10,043 bases of DNA, taken from Acidobacteriota bacterium (GTDB taxonomy: Bacteria; Acidobacteriota; Vicinamibacteria; Vicinamibacterales; CAVVIG01). The notes under the pieces are model-generated. The model made no database searches, was not told where the DNA came from, and saw nothing but the letters and a program-made list of their open reading frames with translations. Of this stretch, positions 1-5,515 are shown piece after piece; positions within the stretch are counted from its first letter, which is position 1; each line of letters starts with the position of its first letter. The stretch is taken from the NCBI GenBank assembly GCA_003222555.1, contig QHWL01000053.1:603-10645 (forward strand), in the 5' to 3' direction. The translations under genes were made by a program, and so were the position numbers.

Positions 1-528
1 TTCGTGGAGGTCGAGGAGGAGATTGACGGGCTCATCCACATCTCCGACATGTCGTGGAGCAAGCGCATCAAGCATCCATCCGAGGTGCTGAAAAAGGGCG
101 ACGTGGTCGAGGCGATGGTGCTCAACATCGACGCCGAGAATCAGCGCCTCTCGCTGGGCCTCAAGCAGCTTGCCACCGATATCTGGGACGACTTCTTCAC
201 GCGCCATCACGTCGGCGACACGATCGAAGGAAAAGTCGTGCGCATGACGAACTTCGGCGCGTTCGTCGAGCTCGATGAAGGGATCGAAGGGCTCATCCAC
301 GTGTCGGAATTCGACGATTCACCTCATGCGGGGAAGGAAGAGAAGATCGAGCTGAAGGTGGGCGAGACGTACCCGATGAAGATCATCAAGCTCGCGCCGG
401 CCGAACGTAAGATCGGGCTCTCGATTCGCGCGCTCAAGTCCGACGAGTTCCGGGCCGACTGGACCACGTACCAGGAGAGCGCGGGCGACGGGGCAGCGAC
501 GCTCGGCGATCATTTTCGCAATCAGTGA
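1..528 (+). CDS. rpsA: 30S ribosomal protein S1, C-terminal part (5' end outside window)
   Basis: Partial gene: the reading frame is open from base 1 (first codon Phe), and the GTG at base 4 is internal, not a start. The visible 175 residues hold the end of one S1 RNA-binding (OB-fold) repeat, with the typical EIDGLIHISDMSW stretch, and then a complete S1 repeat at about residues 71-143 (GDTIEGKVVRMTNFGAFVEL, GLIHVSEF, ERKIGLSIRAL). A 30-residue polar tail ends at a TGA. S1 binds mRNA on the small ribosomal subunit and helps place structured or weak-SD messages. Successive S1 repeats separated by about 80-85 residues, together with the following IHF/HU gene, argue for rpsA rather than a single-S1-domain protein such as a PNPase tail. 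How many repeats lie upstream cannot be seen. Confidence 0.9.
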   Translation, partial: FVEVEEEIDGLIHISDMSWSKRIKHPSEVLKKGDVVEAMVLNIDAENQRLSLGLKQLATDIWDDFFTRHHVGDTIEGKVVRMTNFGAFVELDEGIEGLIHVSEFDDSPHAGKEEKIELKVGETYPMKIIKLAPAERKIGLSIRALKSDEFRADWTTYQESAGDGAATLGDHFRNQ

Positions 529-565
529 CGGGGCTCGACGCTCGGCGCCCGGGACTCGAGTGGCA

Positions 566-593
566 TTCGGGTTCCGTCGCTCCGAGACCCGAA
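566..593 (+). promoter_or_regulatory. Hairpin between rpsA and the IHF/HU-like gene, touching its ribosome binding site
   Basis: A perfect 7-bp inverted repeat, TTCGGGT at 566-572 and ACCCGAA at 587-593, encloses a 14-nt loop. The 3' arm shares its last three bases (GAA, 591-593) with the GAAGAGGG Shine-Dalgarno stretch (591-598) of the next gene. There is no T-run after it, so it is not a standard intrinsic terminator. It could tune translation of the IHF/HU-like protein or be incidental in GC-rich DNA. The arms are directly visible; any function is inference. Confidence 0.35.
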
Positions 594-606
594 GAGGGAC
601 ATGGCA

Positions 607-966
607 ATGACCACCGGCGGCAGCATGACCAAGGCGGAGCTCGTCGAGGAAGTGTCGAGGGTATCCGATCTCACCAAGAAGCACTCCGAAGTCATCGTCG
701 ACACGGTGTTCAAGAGCATTATCGACGCCTTGCATCGCGGCGAAAAGATCGAGCTGCGCGGGTTCGGCAGCTTCCGGCTGCGAAAGCGCGAGCCGCGCAA
801 GGGAAGGAATCCGAAGACCGGCGACAAGGTGGATGTGCCGCCGAAGAAAGTGCCTTACTTCAAGCCCGGCAAAGAGCTCAAGGAGCTGATCAACCGCGAG
901 CCGGCGCCGGCGGCTGCCGCGGCTGCGGGCGAGAACCCCGTTCCCCCGGATGCGGTGGCGGTTTAG
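607..966 (+). CDS. Integration host factor beta-like / HU-family nucleoid DNA-binding protein
   Basis: A small basic DNA-bending protein of the HU/IHF family, which binds as a dimer and inserts a beta-ribbon arm into the minor groove. With the start at 607 it has 119 residues. The family core is clear: MTKAELVEEV near the N-terminus, RGFGSFRLR at about 51-59, the arm-tip RNPKTGDKV at about 67-75 with the intercalating proline (P69), and VPYFKPGKELKELIN at the end of the core. The MTKxEL start, the RGFGSF and KVPYFKPGKEL stretches and the place directly after rpsA are all closer to IHF-beta than to HU. An Ala/Pro-rich tail of about 25 residues follows and is not part of the usual 90-95-residue fold. 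Start choice: GAGGG (594-598) stands 8 nt before ATG 607, the best spacing. ATG 601 is too close to it, and ATG 625, which gives the classical MTKAEL start, has only a weak upstream site. Confidence 0.87.
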   Translation: MTTGGSMTKAELVEEVSRVSDLTKKHSEVIVDTVFKSIIDALHRGEKIELRGFGSFRLRKREPRKGRNPKTGDKVDVPPKKVPYFKPGKELKELINREPAPAAAAAAGENPVPPDAVAV

Positions 967-977
967 ACAGGATCGGC

Positions 978-1044
978 TAGCCGATAGCCGATAGTCGATG
1001 GTCATTGAACGAATAATTGCGAATGACTGACGACTAGCGACTAT
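978..1044. repeat. Inverted array of 7-bp units forming a long hairpin before the HIT gene
   Basis: The left arm is four heptads in a row: TAGCCGA (978-984), TAGCCGA (985-991), TAGTCGA (992-998) and TGGTCAT (999-1005). The right arm, read on the minus strand, is TAGTCGC (1043-1037), TAGTCGT (1036-1030) and CAGTCAT (1029-1023). Folding pairs 984 with 1044 and continues in register to 1006 with 1022. The 23 positions include three mismatches and two G-U pairs, and the loop is 15 nt (1007-1021). The hairpin ends on the base before the ATG of the HIT gene. No T-run follows. The repeat fills nearly the whole 78-nt gap after the IHF/HU-like gene. Confidence 0.8.
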
Positions 1045-1554
1045 ATGGAACGCCTCTGGTCGCCCTGGAGACTGCCATACGTGACGGGCACCGGCAGCGT
1101 GGACGGCTGCATCTTCTGCGACCCTCGCGGCCTGGTTTCTCCGCAATCTTCACGCGACGACCTGGTGCTCTTCCGCGGCCGCGAGTGCTACGTCATCCTG
1201 AATCTATATCCGTACAACAACGGCCACCTGATGGTCGTGCCGAACCGGCACGTCGCGACGCTCGCCGCCACGACGGCTGACGAGCTGGCCGAATTGATCC
1301 GGCTCATGCGGCACGCCGAGATGGCGTTGAACGACGCGTACAACCCGCAGGGCATCAACGTCGGGCTCAATCTGGGGCGCCCGGCGGGCGCCGGCATCGT
1401 CGATCATCTGCATGTTCATCTCGTGCCCCGGTGGACGGGCGACACCAACTTCATGTCGGTCATCGGCAACGTGCGGGTGCTGCCCGAGGAGCTGAGCGAA
1501 ACGGCCGCCCGGCTGCGCCCGATCTTCGAGCGGCTGGCCAGAGACGACGTTTAA
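1045..1554 (+). CDS. HIT family protein (Ap4A phosphorylase/hydrolase-like)
   Basis: A 169-residue histidine-triad protein. The family transfers or hydrolyses nucleotidyl groups (for example diadenosine polyphosphates or AMP-amides) through a nucleotidyl-histidine intermediate in the cytoplasm. The triad HLHVHLV is at residues 121-125 onward, preceded by the phosphate-binding stretch with GLNLGRPAGAGIVDH. The substrate pocket motif NLYPYNNGHLMVVPNRH lies in the first half. A CIFC pair at 22-25 is a likely half of a structural zinc site. The opening MERLWSPWRLPYV is typical of the bacterial subgroup related to Ap4A phosphorylases, which supports the ATG at 1045 although no Shine-Dalgarno sequence precedes it: the bases there are the 3' arm of the heptad hairpin. 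The substrate cannot be told from sequence. The TAA stop overlaps the first two bases of a 9-bp repeat array. Confidence 0.88.
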   Translation: MERLWSPWRLPYVTGTGSVDGCIFCDPRGLVSPQSSRDDLVLFRGRECYVILNLYPYNNGHLMVVPNRHVATLAATTADELAELIRLMRHAEMALNDAYNPQGINVGLNLGRPAGAGIVDHLHVHLVPRWTGDTNFMSVIGNVRVLPEELSETAARLRPIFERLARDDV

Positions 1555-1579
1555 CGCAGAGGTCGCGGAGTCCGCAGAG
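1553..1579 (+). repeat. Three tandem 9-bp units (NNCGCRGAG), single-arm copy
   Basis: AACGCAGAG (1553-1561), GTCGCGGAG (1562-1570) and TCCGCAGAG (1571-1579) follow directly, and the first two bases belong to the TAA stop of the HIT gene. The same three-unit block, 23 of 27 bases identical and in the same unit order, is the left arm of the inverted array at 5357-5429. I find no matching right arm here, so this looks like a half copy. It is followed by an A/T-rich stretch ending in a run of T (1585-1591), which might help termination, though no good stem directly precedes it. Confidence 0.7.
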
Positions 1580-1593
1580 AGAACATTTTTTAC

Positions 1594-1749
1594 TTGCGCG
1601 CGGGGACCCCACCCCCGCGCGCTGAAGACCGACGCTTCGCGGCGTAGCACGCTCAGCGTCGGCTGTCACCGTTGGCCTCTGCCGAGCCCGAGAGTCTACG
1701 CTCGAGGGCGAGGTCCGGGGAGCGCCTGGGGGTGGGGCCCCGGGCGCAA
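1594..1749. repeat. Foldback element with about 30-bp terminal inverted repeats, each arm itself a hairpin
   Basis: Bases 1594-1623 and 1721-1749 are inverted copies of each other: 26 of 30 alignment columns match, with three mismatches and one single-base gap. Each arm is also palindromic. In the left arm GCGCGCGGGG (1596-1605) pairs perfectly with CCCCGCGCGC (1613-1622). In the right arm GCGCCTGGGG (1722-1731) pairs with CCCCGGGCGC (1738-1747) with one G-T wobble. The 97-bp interior holds another perfect 8-bp stem, CCGACGCT (1629-1636) with AGCGTCGG (1655-1662). No open frame that looks like a gene is inside, and I see no clear target-site duplication. With the 9-bp array it accounts for nearly the whole 200-bp gap between the HIT and acyl-CoA dehydrogenase genes. 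It could be a small non-autonomous mobile element or a structured leader. Confidence 0.6.
1717..1744 (+). promoter_or_regulatory. Possible G-quadruplex motif upstream of the acyl-CoA dehydrogenase start
   Basis: Four G-runs on the coding strand, at 1717-1720, 1728-1732, 1734-1737 and 1742-1744, are separated by 7, 1 and 4 nt. This meets the common G3+ N1-7 quadruplex pattern, and it ends 10 nt before the ATG at 1755. The same bases can form the right-arm hairpin of the foldback element, so the two structures would compete. No Shine-Dalgarno sequence is visible at this start. Folding and function are unproven. Confidence 0.3.
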
Positions 1750-1754
1750 CGTAA

Positions 1755-2900
1755 ATGATGCTCTTCGACCTGACCAACGAGCAAGCGTCGTTCAAGCAGT
1801 CGATCGAGCAGTTCGCGCGCGAGGTCGTGGCGCCGCGGGCTGCCGCCATCGACGAGTCGGGCGAGTTTCCCGCCGACGTGATGCGCGCCGCGGCACCACA
1901 AGGGCTCCTTGGCGTCACGATTCCCGGGGCTTGGGGCGGAGCCGGGCGCGATTACCTGAGCTACGCGCTCGCCCTCGAGGCGATCGCGACGGCCAGCGCG
2001 ACCGTCGCCGTCTCGTTGTCGGTGACCAATTCGCTCGTCGCCGAGCTCATCGCGCATGCCGGGCGCGAAGAGCAGCGCGATCGGTGGCTGCGCCGGCTCG
2101 CGAGCGGGGCATCGATCGGCGCGTTTGCGCTGTCGGAGCCCGACGCCGGCACCGACGCAGCAAATCAAAAGACCACGGCCGTCAAATCGAGCGGCGGCTA
2201 TCGCATCACCGGACGCAAAGTGTGGGTGGCGAACGCGGAGGCGGCGGCTGTCGTGATTGTGTTCGCGTCGACGCGCCCGGGCTTTCGAGGTGAGGGCGTG
2301 ACCGCGTTTCTCGTGCCGATGGACGCTCCGGGCATCACGCGTACGGCGCGCGCAGATTCGCTCGGCGTGCGCGGTCTCGGATGCATGGACCTCGAGCTCG
2401 ACATCCACGTCGGCGACGATCATGTGCTCGGCGAGGTCGATCGCGGATTCGGTCTCGCGATGTGGGCCCTGCAGGGCGGTCGCGTGGCCATTGCCGCCCA
2501 GGCGCTCGGCATCGGACAGGCGGCGCTCGGCGAAGCGATCGCGCATGCCGGGCAGCGCGAGCAGTTCGGCCAGCCGATCGCCAACTACCAGGCCATTCAG
2601 TGGATGATCGCCGACATGGCGACCGAGCTCGACGCGGCACGGCTGCTCACGTGGAAAGCGGCGGCTGCCAGGGATCTTCAGCAGGACTGCGCGTTCGAGG
2701 CGTCGATGGCGAAGCTCGCCGCGGCGGAGGCGGGGCACAAAGCGGCCGACAAGGCGATGCAGATTCTCGCGTCAGCCGGCTACCGGCGCGGGTCGGTCGT
2801 CGAGCGGCTGTTCCGCGACGTGCGGGCGACGGAAATCTACCAGGGCACCTCCGAGGCTCAACGGATGATTATCGCCGCCAGGGTGTTGGCCGACGCGTGA
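1755..2900 (+). CDS. Acyl-CoA dehydrogenase family flavoprotein lacking the usual catalytic Glu
   Basis: A full-length (381-residue) acyl-CoA dehydrogenase: helical N-terminal domain, beta-sheet FAD domain (FALSEPDAGTDA, then ITGRKVWVANAEAA) and helical C-terminal domain (GRVAIAAQALGIGQAAL, REQFGQPIANYQAIQ, LDAARLLTWKAA). Such enzymes oxidise acyl-CoA thioesters at the alpha-beta bond and pass electrons to ETF. The usual catalytic base is the Glu of IYEGTS near the C-terminus; here the codon at 2841-2843 is CAG, giving IYQGTS (Gln363). The alternative Glu used by isovaleryl- and long-chain enzymes aligns with Gly242 in ALQGGR. The substrate class and even dehydrogenase activity are therefore uncertain. 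ATG codons at 1755 and 1758 are adjacent, with no Shine-Dalgarno visible. The exported asparaginase-family gene starts 30 nt after the stop on the same strand, a likely operon. Confidence 0.87.
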   Translation: MMLFDLTNEQASFKQSIEQFAREVVAPRAAAIDESGEFPADVMRAAAPQGLLGVTIPGAWGGAGRDYLSYALALEAIATASATVAVSLSVTNSLVAELIAHAGREEQRDRWLRRLASGASIGAFALSEPDAGTDAANQKTTAVKSSGGYRITGRKVWVANAEAAAVVIVFASTRPGFRGEGVTAFLVPMDAPGITRTARADSLGVRGLGCMDLELDIHVGDDHVLGEVDRGFGLAMWALQGGRVAIAAQALGIGQAALGEAIAHAGQREQFGQPIANYQAIQWMIADMATELDAARLLTWKAAAARDLQQDCAFEASMAKLAAAEAGHKAADKAMQILASAGYRRGSVVERLFRDVRATEIYQGTSEAQRMIIAARVLADA

Positions 2901-2930
2901 AATCTCGAGAGGACCAAATCCGAGGATGTC

Positions 2931-4046
2931 ATGAAAAAACTGAACCGTCGCGACTTCGTTCGAACCACCGCCGTGGCTGGCATGGCCGCGGCCGCTCCAC
3001 GCAGGCTGTTCGGCCAGGGGCCGACGGTGATCACGCCGAAGACCGTCAGGCCGGCGGTCGTCGCGTCTGCCAACGGCAACCAGTACAAGAACGGCGGACC
3101 GGCGACCTGCGTCGAGACGGCGTTTGCGATGATCACGGGCGGCTCCGATGTGCTCGACGCCCTCATCGCCGGCGTCAGCATCGTCGAGCTCGATCCCGAG
3201 GACAGCAGTGTCGGCTACGGCGGCCTGCCCAACGCCGAGGGCGTCGTCCAGCTCGACTCGTGCTGCATGCACGGACCGAAAAAGCGCGCTGGCGGCGTCG
3301 CGGCGATTGAAGGCGTGAGGACACCGGCGAAAGTGGCCCAACTTGTGGCGGACACGACCGATCATCACCTCCTCGTGGGCAGGGGTGCGCAGGATTTCGC
3401 GCGAGCCATGGGATTCAAGATTGAGGACGATCTGAACACCGAGAAGTCACGCAATCTTTGGCTCGAATGGAAGCGGCGGACCGATCCCGAACACTATCTC
3501 GATCCGAAGAAGCGCGCCGAGGCGTGGTACGAAACCGGGCTGCAGTTGGTGCGCGACGGCCTGATCGATCCCGAGCACTATTGGGGCACGATCAACTGCG
3601 ATGGCATCAACTTCAAAGGCGAGCTTTGCGGCGTGACGACGACGAGCGGCCTGGCGTGGAAAATTCCCGGCCGTGTCGGGGACTCACCGATTCTGGGCGC
3701 CGGATTGTATGTGGACGGGGAAATCGGCGCCGCCGGCTCGACCGGCCGCGGCGAGGCGAACCTCTACAACCTCTGCTCGTTTTTCATCGTCGAAGAGATG
3801 CGCCGCGGCGCGAGCCCGAAAGACGCCGGGATGGCGGCGCTCAAGCGCGTGCAGAGGAACACGATCGAGAAACGGCTGTTGAACGGCCGTGGGCAGCCGA
3901 ATTTCGGTCTGAACTTCTACATTCTCAACGCGAAGGGCGAGTACGCCGGGGTGTCGATGTACGGGTCGACGTACTCGGTCTGCACGGAGAAGGGTCCGCA
4001 GACGCTCGATACCGAGCCGCTGCTCCAGGGACGGCCCACCGACTGA
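2931..4046 (+). CDS. Tat-exported glycosylasparaginase / isoaspartyl peptidase family Ntn-hydrolase
   Basis: A 371-residue N-terminal-nucleophile amidohydrolase. The family cleaves itself to expose a Thr and then hydrolyses Asn-linked amides, such as N4-(GlcNAc)-asparagine, isoaspartyl peptides or asparagine. A twin-arginine signal opens the protein (NRRDFVR at 5-11, then an Ala-rich hydrophobic stretch), so it should act in the periplasm or outside. DPEDSSVGYGGLPNAEGVVQLD and LEG-type motifs match bacterial glycosylasparaginase. By alignment the nucleophile is Thr220 in WGTINC; the later partners Thr238 (TTTSG), Arg248 and Asp251 (GRVGDSP) and the Thr-Gly of GSTGRG are present. The scissile residue is Gly219, as in plant-type asparaginases, not the Asp of classical glycosylasparaginases, and the substrate-binding Trp near the start of the mature chain is not visible. 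Exact specificity is open. GAGGA (2922-2926) is 4 nt before the ATG. It is probably cotranscribed with the preceding dehydrogenase. Confidence 0.87.
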   Translation: MKKLNRRDFVRTTAVAGMAAAAPRRLFGQGPTVITPKTVRPAVVASANGNQYKNGGPATCVETAFAMITGGSDVLDALIAGVSIVELDPEDSSVGYGGLPNAEGVVQLDSCCMHGPKKRAGGVAAIEGVRTPAKVAQLVADTTDHHLLVGRGAQDFARAMGFKIEDDLNTEKSRNLWLEWKRRTDPEHYLDPKKRAEAWYETGLQLVRDGLIDPEHYWGTINCDGINFKGELCGVTTTSGLAWKIPGRVGDSPILGAGLYVDGEIGAAGSTGRGEANLYNLCSFFIVEEMRRGASPKDAGMAALKRVQRNTIEKRLLNGRGQPNFGLNFYILNAKGEYAGVSMYGSTYSVCTEKGPQTLDTEPLLQGRPTD

Positions 4047-4051
4047 AACGA

Positions 4052-4100
4052 ATTTGAGGATTTGAGGATCTGGGGATTTGAGGATTTTGGGGATTTGGGG
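4052..4100 (+). repeat. Six tandem 8-9-bp units (ATTTGRGG) between convergent genes
   Basis: Units follow without gaps: ATTTGAGG (4052), ATTTGAGG (4060), ATCTGGGG (4068), ATTTGAGG (4076), ATTTTGGGG (4084, one base longer) and ATTTGGGG (4093). The array begins 5 nt after the asparaginase stop and lies in the 72-bp gap between two convergent genes. I find no inverted arm and no terminator stem. The A/T-rich units stand out against the GC-rich surroundings. Confidence 0.8.
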
Positions 4101-4118
4101 AATCTCGCAAATGTGCCC

Positions 4119-5306
4119 TCACCCGAGGATCTGCTTGGCAATCGTCTGCAGCTGCAGGTTGGACGTGCCTTCGTAGATCTGCCCGATCTTGGCGTCGCGG
4201 AACAGCTTTTCGACCGGGTAATCCTTCACGAACCCGTAGCCGCCGTAGAGATTCACGGCAAGCGAGGTGACGCGCTCGGCGACCTCCGACGAGTAGATCT
4301 TGCACATCGCCGCTTCGGTCAGAAACGGCTGCTGCTGATCGCGCAGCCTCGCCGCGTTGTACACCATCAAGCGGGCGGCTTCGAGCTCGGTCGCCGCGCG
4401 CGCGATCTGATGCTGCACGGCCTGGAACTCGGCAATCGCCTTGCCGAACTGCTTCCGTTCCCTGATGTACTTGATAGCGTGATCGAGCGCCCCCTGGGCC
4501 AGGCCGATCATCTGCGCGCCGATCCCGATGCGTCCTTCGTTCAGCGTCTCGATCGCGACCTTGTAGCCTTTGCCGGCCTCGCCGAGGACGTTCGCGCGCG
4601 GGACCAAGCACTCCTCGAATAGCAGCTCGCACGTGCTGCTGGCGCGAATCCCGAGCTTGTCCTCCTTCTTGCCAACGGTGAACCCGGCGACGCTGCGCTC
4701 GACGAGAAACGCGGTGATGCCGCGGTGCCCGGCTTCAGGGTTGATGTTCGCAAAGACAATGAACAGGTCGGCTTCGTTGCCGTTGGTGATCCACAGCTTG
4801 CGGCCGCTCAGCGCCCAGTGGTCGCCGCGCTCGCTCGCGCGTGTCGCAAGGGCGAACGCATCGCTGCCCGCGCCGGCCTCCGACAAGGCGTAGGCGCCGA
4901 TCGTGTGCAACGCGAGCGGCGGAAGATAGCGCCGCTTGACATCGTCGTTCCCCCAGCGCAGCAGCGCATTGATCACGAGCGTGTTCTGGACGTCGACGAG
5001 CACGCCGATCGACGGATCCACGCGTGACAGCGCTTCCACGGCCAGCACCGAATGAAAAAGGCTGGCACCGCCGCCCCCGAAGCTTTCGGGGATCTCGATG
5101 CCCATCACGCCAAGGTCGAAGAGCTTGTCGACAAGGGGCTTCGAGATCTGGGCGTCCTCGTCCATCTCACGAACGAGCGGCCGAATCTCGCGGTCCGCGA
5201 ATTCATACACGCTGTCGCGGAACAGCCGTTCGTCCTCCGACAGCGTCGTCAGGGCCGGGCGCGTCAATTCGGTGTTCTGGGTTGTCACGGGTAGGGATAT
5301 TAACAT
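4119..5306 (-). CDS. Acyl-CoA dehydrogenase, short/branched-chain (ACADSB-like)
   Basis: A 395-residue acyl-CoA dehydrogenase with all three domains. LSEAGAGSDAFAL and KLWITNGNEADLFIVFANI form the FAD/substrate region, KLGIRASSTCELLFEECLVPRANVLG follows, and the C-terminal helical domain carries NEGRIGIGAQMIGLAQGALDHAI, RKQFGKAIAEFQAVQHQ and LYGGYGFVKDYPVEKLFRDAKIGQIYEGTSNLQ. The catalytic Glu is Glu379 (GAA, 4170-4172). The SSTC, VKDYPVEK and RDAKIGxIYEG stretches resemble short/branched-chain enzymes acting on 2-methylbutyryl- or isobutyryl-CoA from isoleucine or valine breakdown; substrate is inferred. The open frame runs on upstream to 5633 but that part is translated repeat DNA, so I start at ATG 5306. 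An alternative is GTG 5288: TTTCAA and TTAATA lie 17 nt apart just upstream of it, as a weak promoter with an almost leaderless start would. The gene is convergent with the asparaginase gene and divergent from the VWFA pair. Confidence 0.88.
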   Translation of the reverse strand: MLISLPVTTQNTELTRPALTTLSEDERLFRDSVYEFADREIRPLVREMDEDAQISKPLVDKLFDLGVMGIEIPESFGGGGASLFHSVLAVEALSRVDPSIGVLVDVQNTLVINALLRWGNDDVKRRYLPPLALHTIGAYALSEAGAGSDAFALATRASERGDHWALSGRKLWITNGNEADLFIVFANINPEAGHRGITAFLVERSVAGFTVGKKEDKLGIRASSTCELLFEECLVPRANVLGEAGKGYKVAIETLNEGRIGIGAQMIGLAQGALDHAIKYIRERKQFGKAIAEFQAVQHQIARAATELEAARLMVYNAARLRDQQQPFLTEAAMCKIYSSEVAERVTSLAVNLYGGYGFVKDYPVEKLFRDAKIGQIYEGTSNLQLQTIAKQILG

Positions 5307-5356
5307 CCTGTAAAGTCGGGTTGAAACCGGGCGGAGATTGTGAACCCATCGCGCTA

Positions 5357-5429
5357 AACGCAGAGACCGCGGAGCCCGGAGAGAAGAAATTCCCAAAGAT
5401 TTCTCGGCGTGCTCTGCGGGCTCTGCGTT
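5357..5429. repeat. Inverted array of 9-bp units (NNCGCRGAG), full copy
   Basis: The left arm is AACGCAGAG (5357-5365), ACCGCGGAG (5366-5374) and CCCGGAGAG (5375-5383). The right arm at 5411-5429 is GCTCTGCGGGCTCTGCGTT; its reverse complement matches the first 19 bases of the left arm at 17 positions. Pairing continues inward less regularly and closes with GAAAT (5386-5390) against ATTTC (5399-5403). It lies in the 209-bp divergent region between the minus-strand dehydrogenase and the VWFA pair. The left arm is a second copy of the block at 1553-1579. Confidence 0.78.
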
Positions 5430-5445
5430 CAAACGTTGCATTTTT

Positions 5446-5478
5446 CGCAGGCCTGAAGGCCTGCGCCACGACTGTGGC
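5446..5478. repeat. Twin palindromes: CGCAGGCCT hairpin and adjoining GCCAC hairpin
   Basis: CGCAGGCCT (5446-5454) and AGGCCTGCG (5457-5465) form a perfect 9-bp stem with a two-base loop. GCCAC (5465-5469) and GTGGC (5474-5478) form a second 5-bp stem sharing one base with the first. TTTTT precedes the first stem on the plus strand, the wrong side for a plus-strand terminator. It ends 37 nt before the ATG of the first VWFA gene. From memory, similar GGCCTGAAGGCCTGCGCCAC strings occur between genes in other Acidobacteriota-like genomes; I could not check this here. Confidence 0.65.
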
Positions 5479-5515
5479 GGGTCTTCGGCAAGCTGAATCG
5501 GTCTAGAATGGAGGT

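Noticed and set aside
978..1044. CRISPR-like array
   Set aside because: Units are 7 bp, contiguous and mirrored, without spacers or nearby cas genes; the same applies to the other arrays.
319..1146. Minus-strand open frame of 275 codons opposite rpsA and the IHF/HU-like gene
   Set aside because: It runs antisense across two clear genes and through the heptad hairpin, its protein is Arg/Ala/His-rich with no family motif, and such frames are common in GC-rich DNA.
1581..1622. Intrinsic terminator after the HIT gene
   Set aside because: The T-run (1585-1591) lies before the strong GC hairpin on the plus strand, and on the minus strand the hairpin is followed by A, so neither strand has a stem followed by T.
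1653..2738. Minus-strand open frame of 361 codons opposite the first acyl-CoA dehydrogenase
   Set aside because: The plus-strand frame has full-length, well-conserved dehydrogenase motifs; the antisense product is low-complexity Arg/Gly/Ala sequence.
5024..5506. Plus-strand open frames through the divergent region, some ending in AGLKACATT-like text
   Set aside because: They read repeat DNA and the antisense of the dehydrogenase start; such peptides arise from the palindromic repeat, not from a gene.
5504..5509. TAGAAT as a -10 box for the first VWFA gene
   Set aside because: No acceptable -35 box lies at 16-18 nt, and the hexamer overlaps the Shine-Dalgarno stretch.
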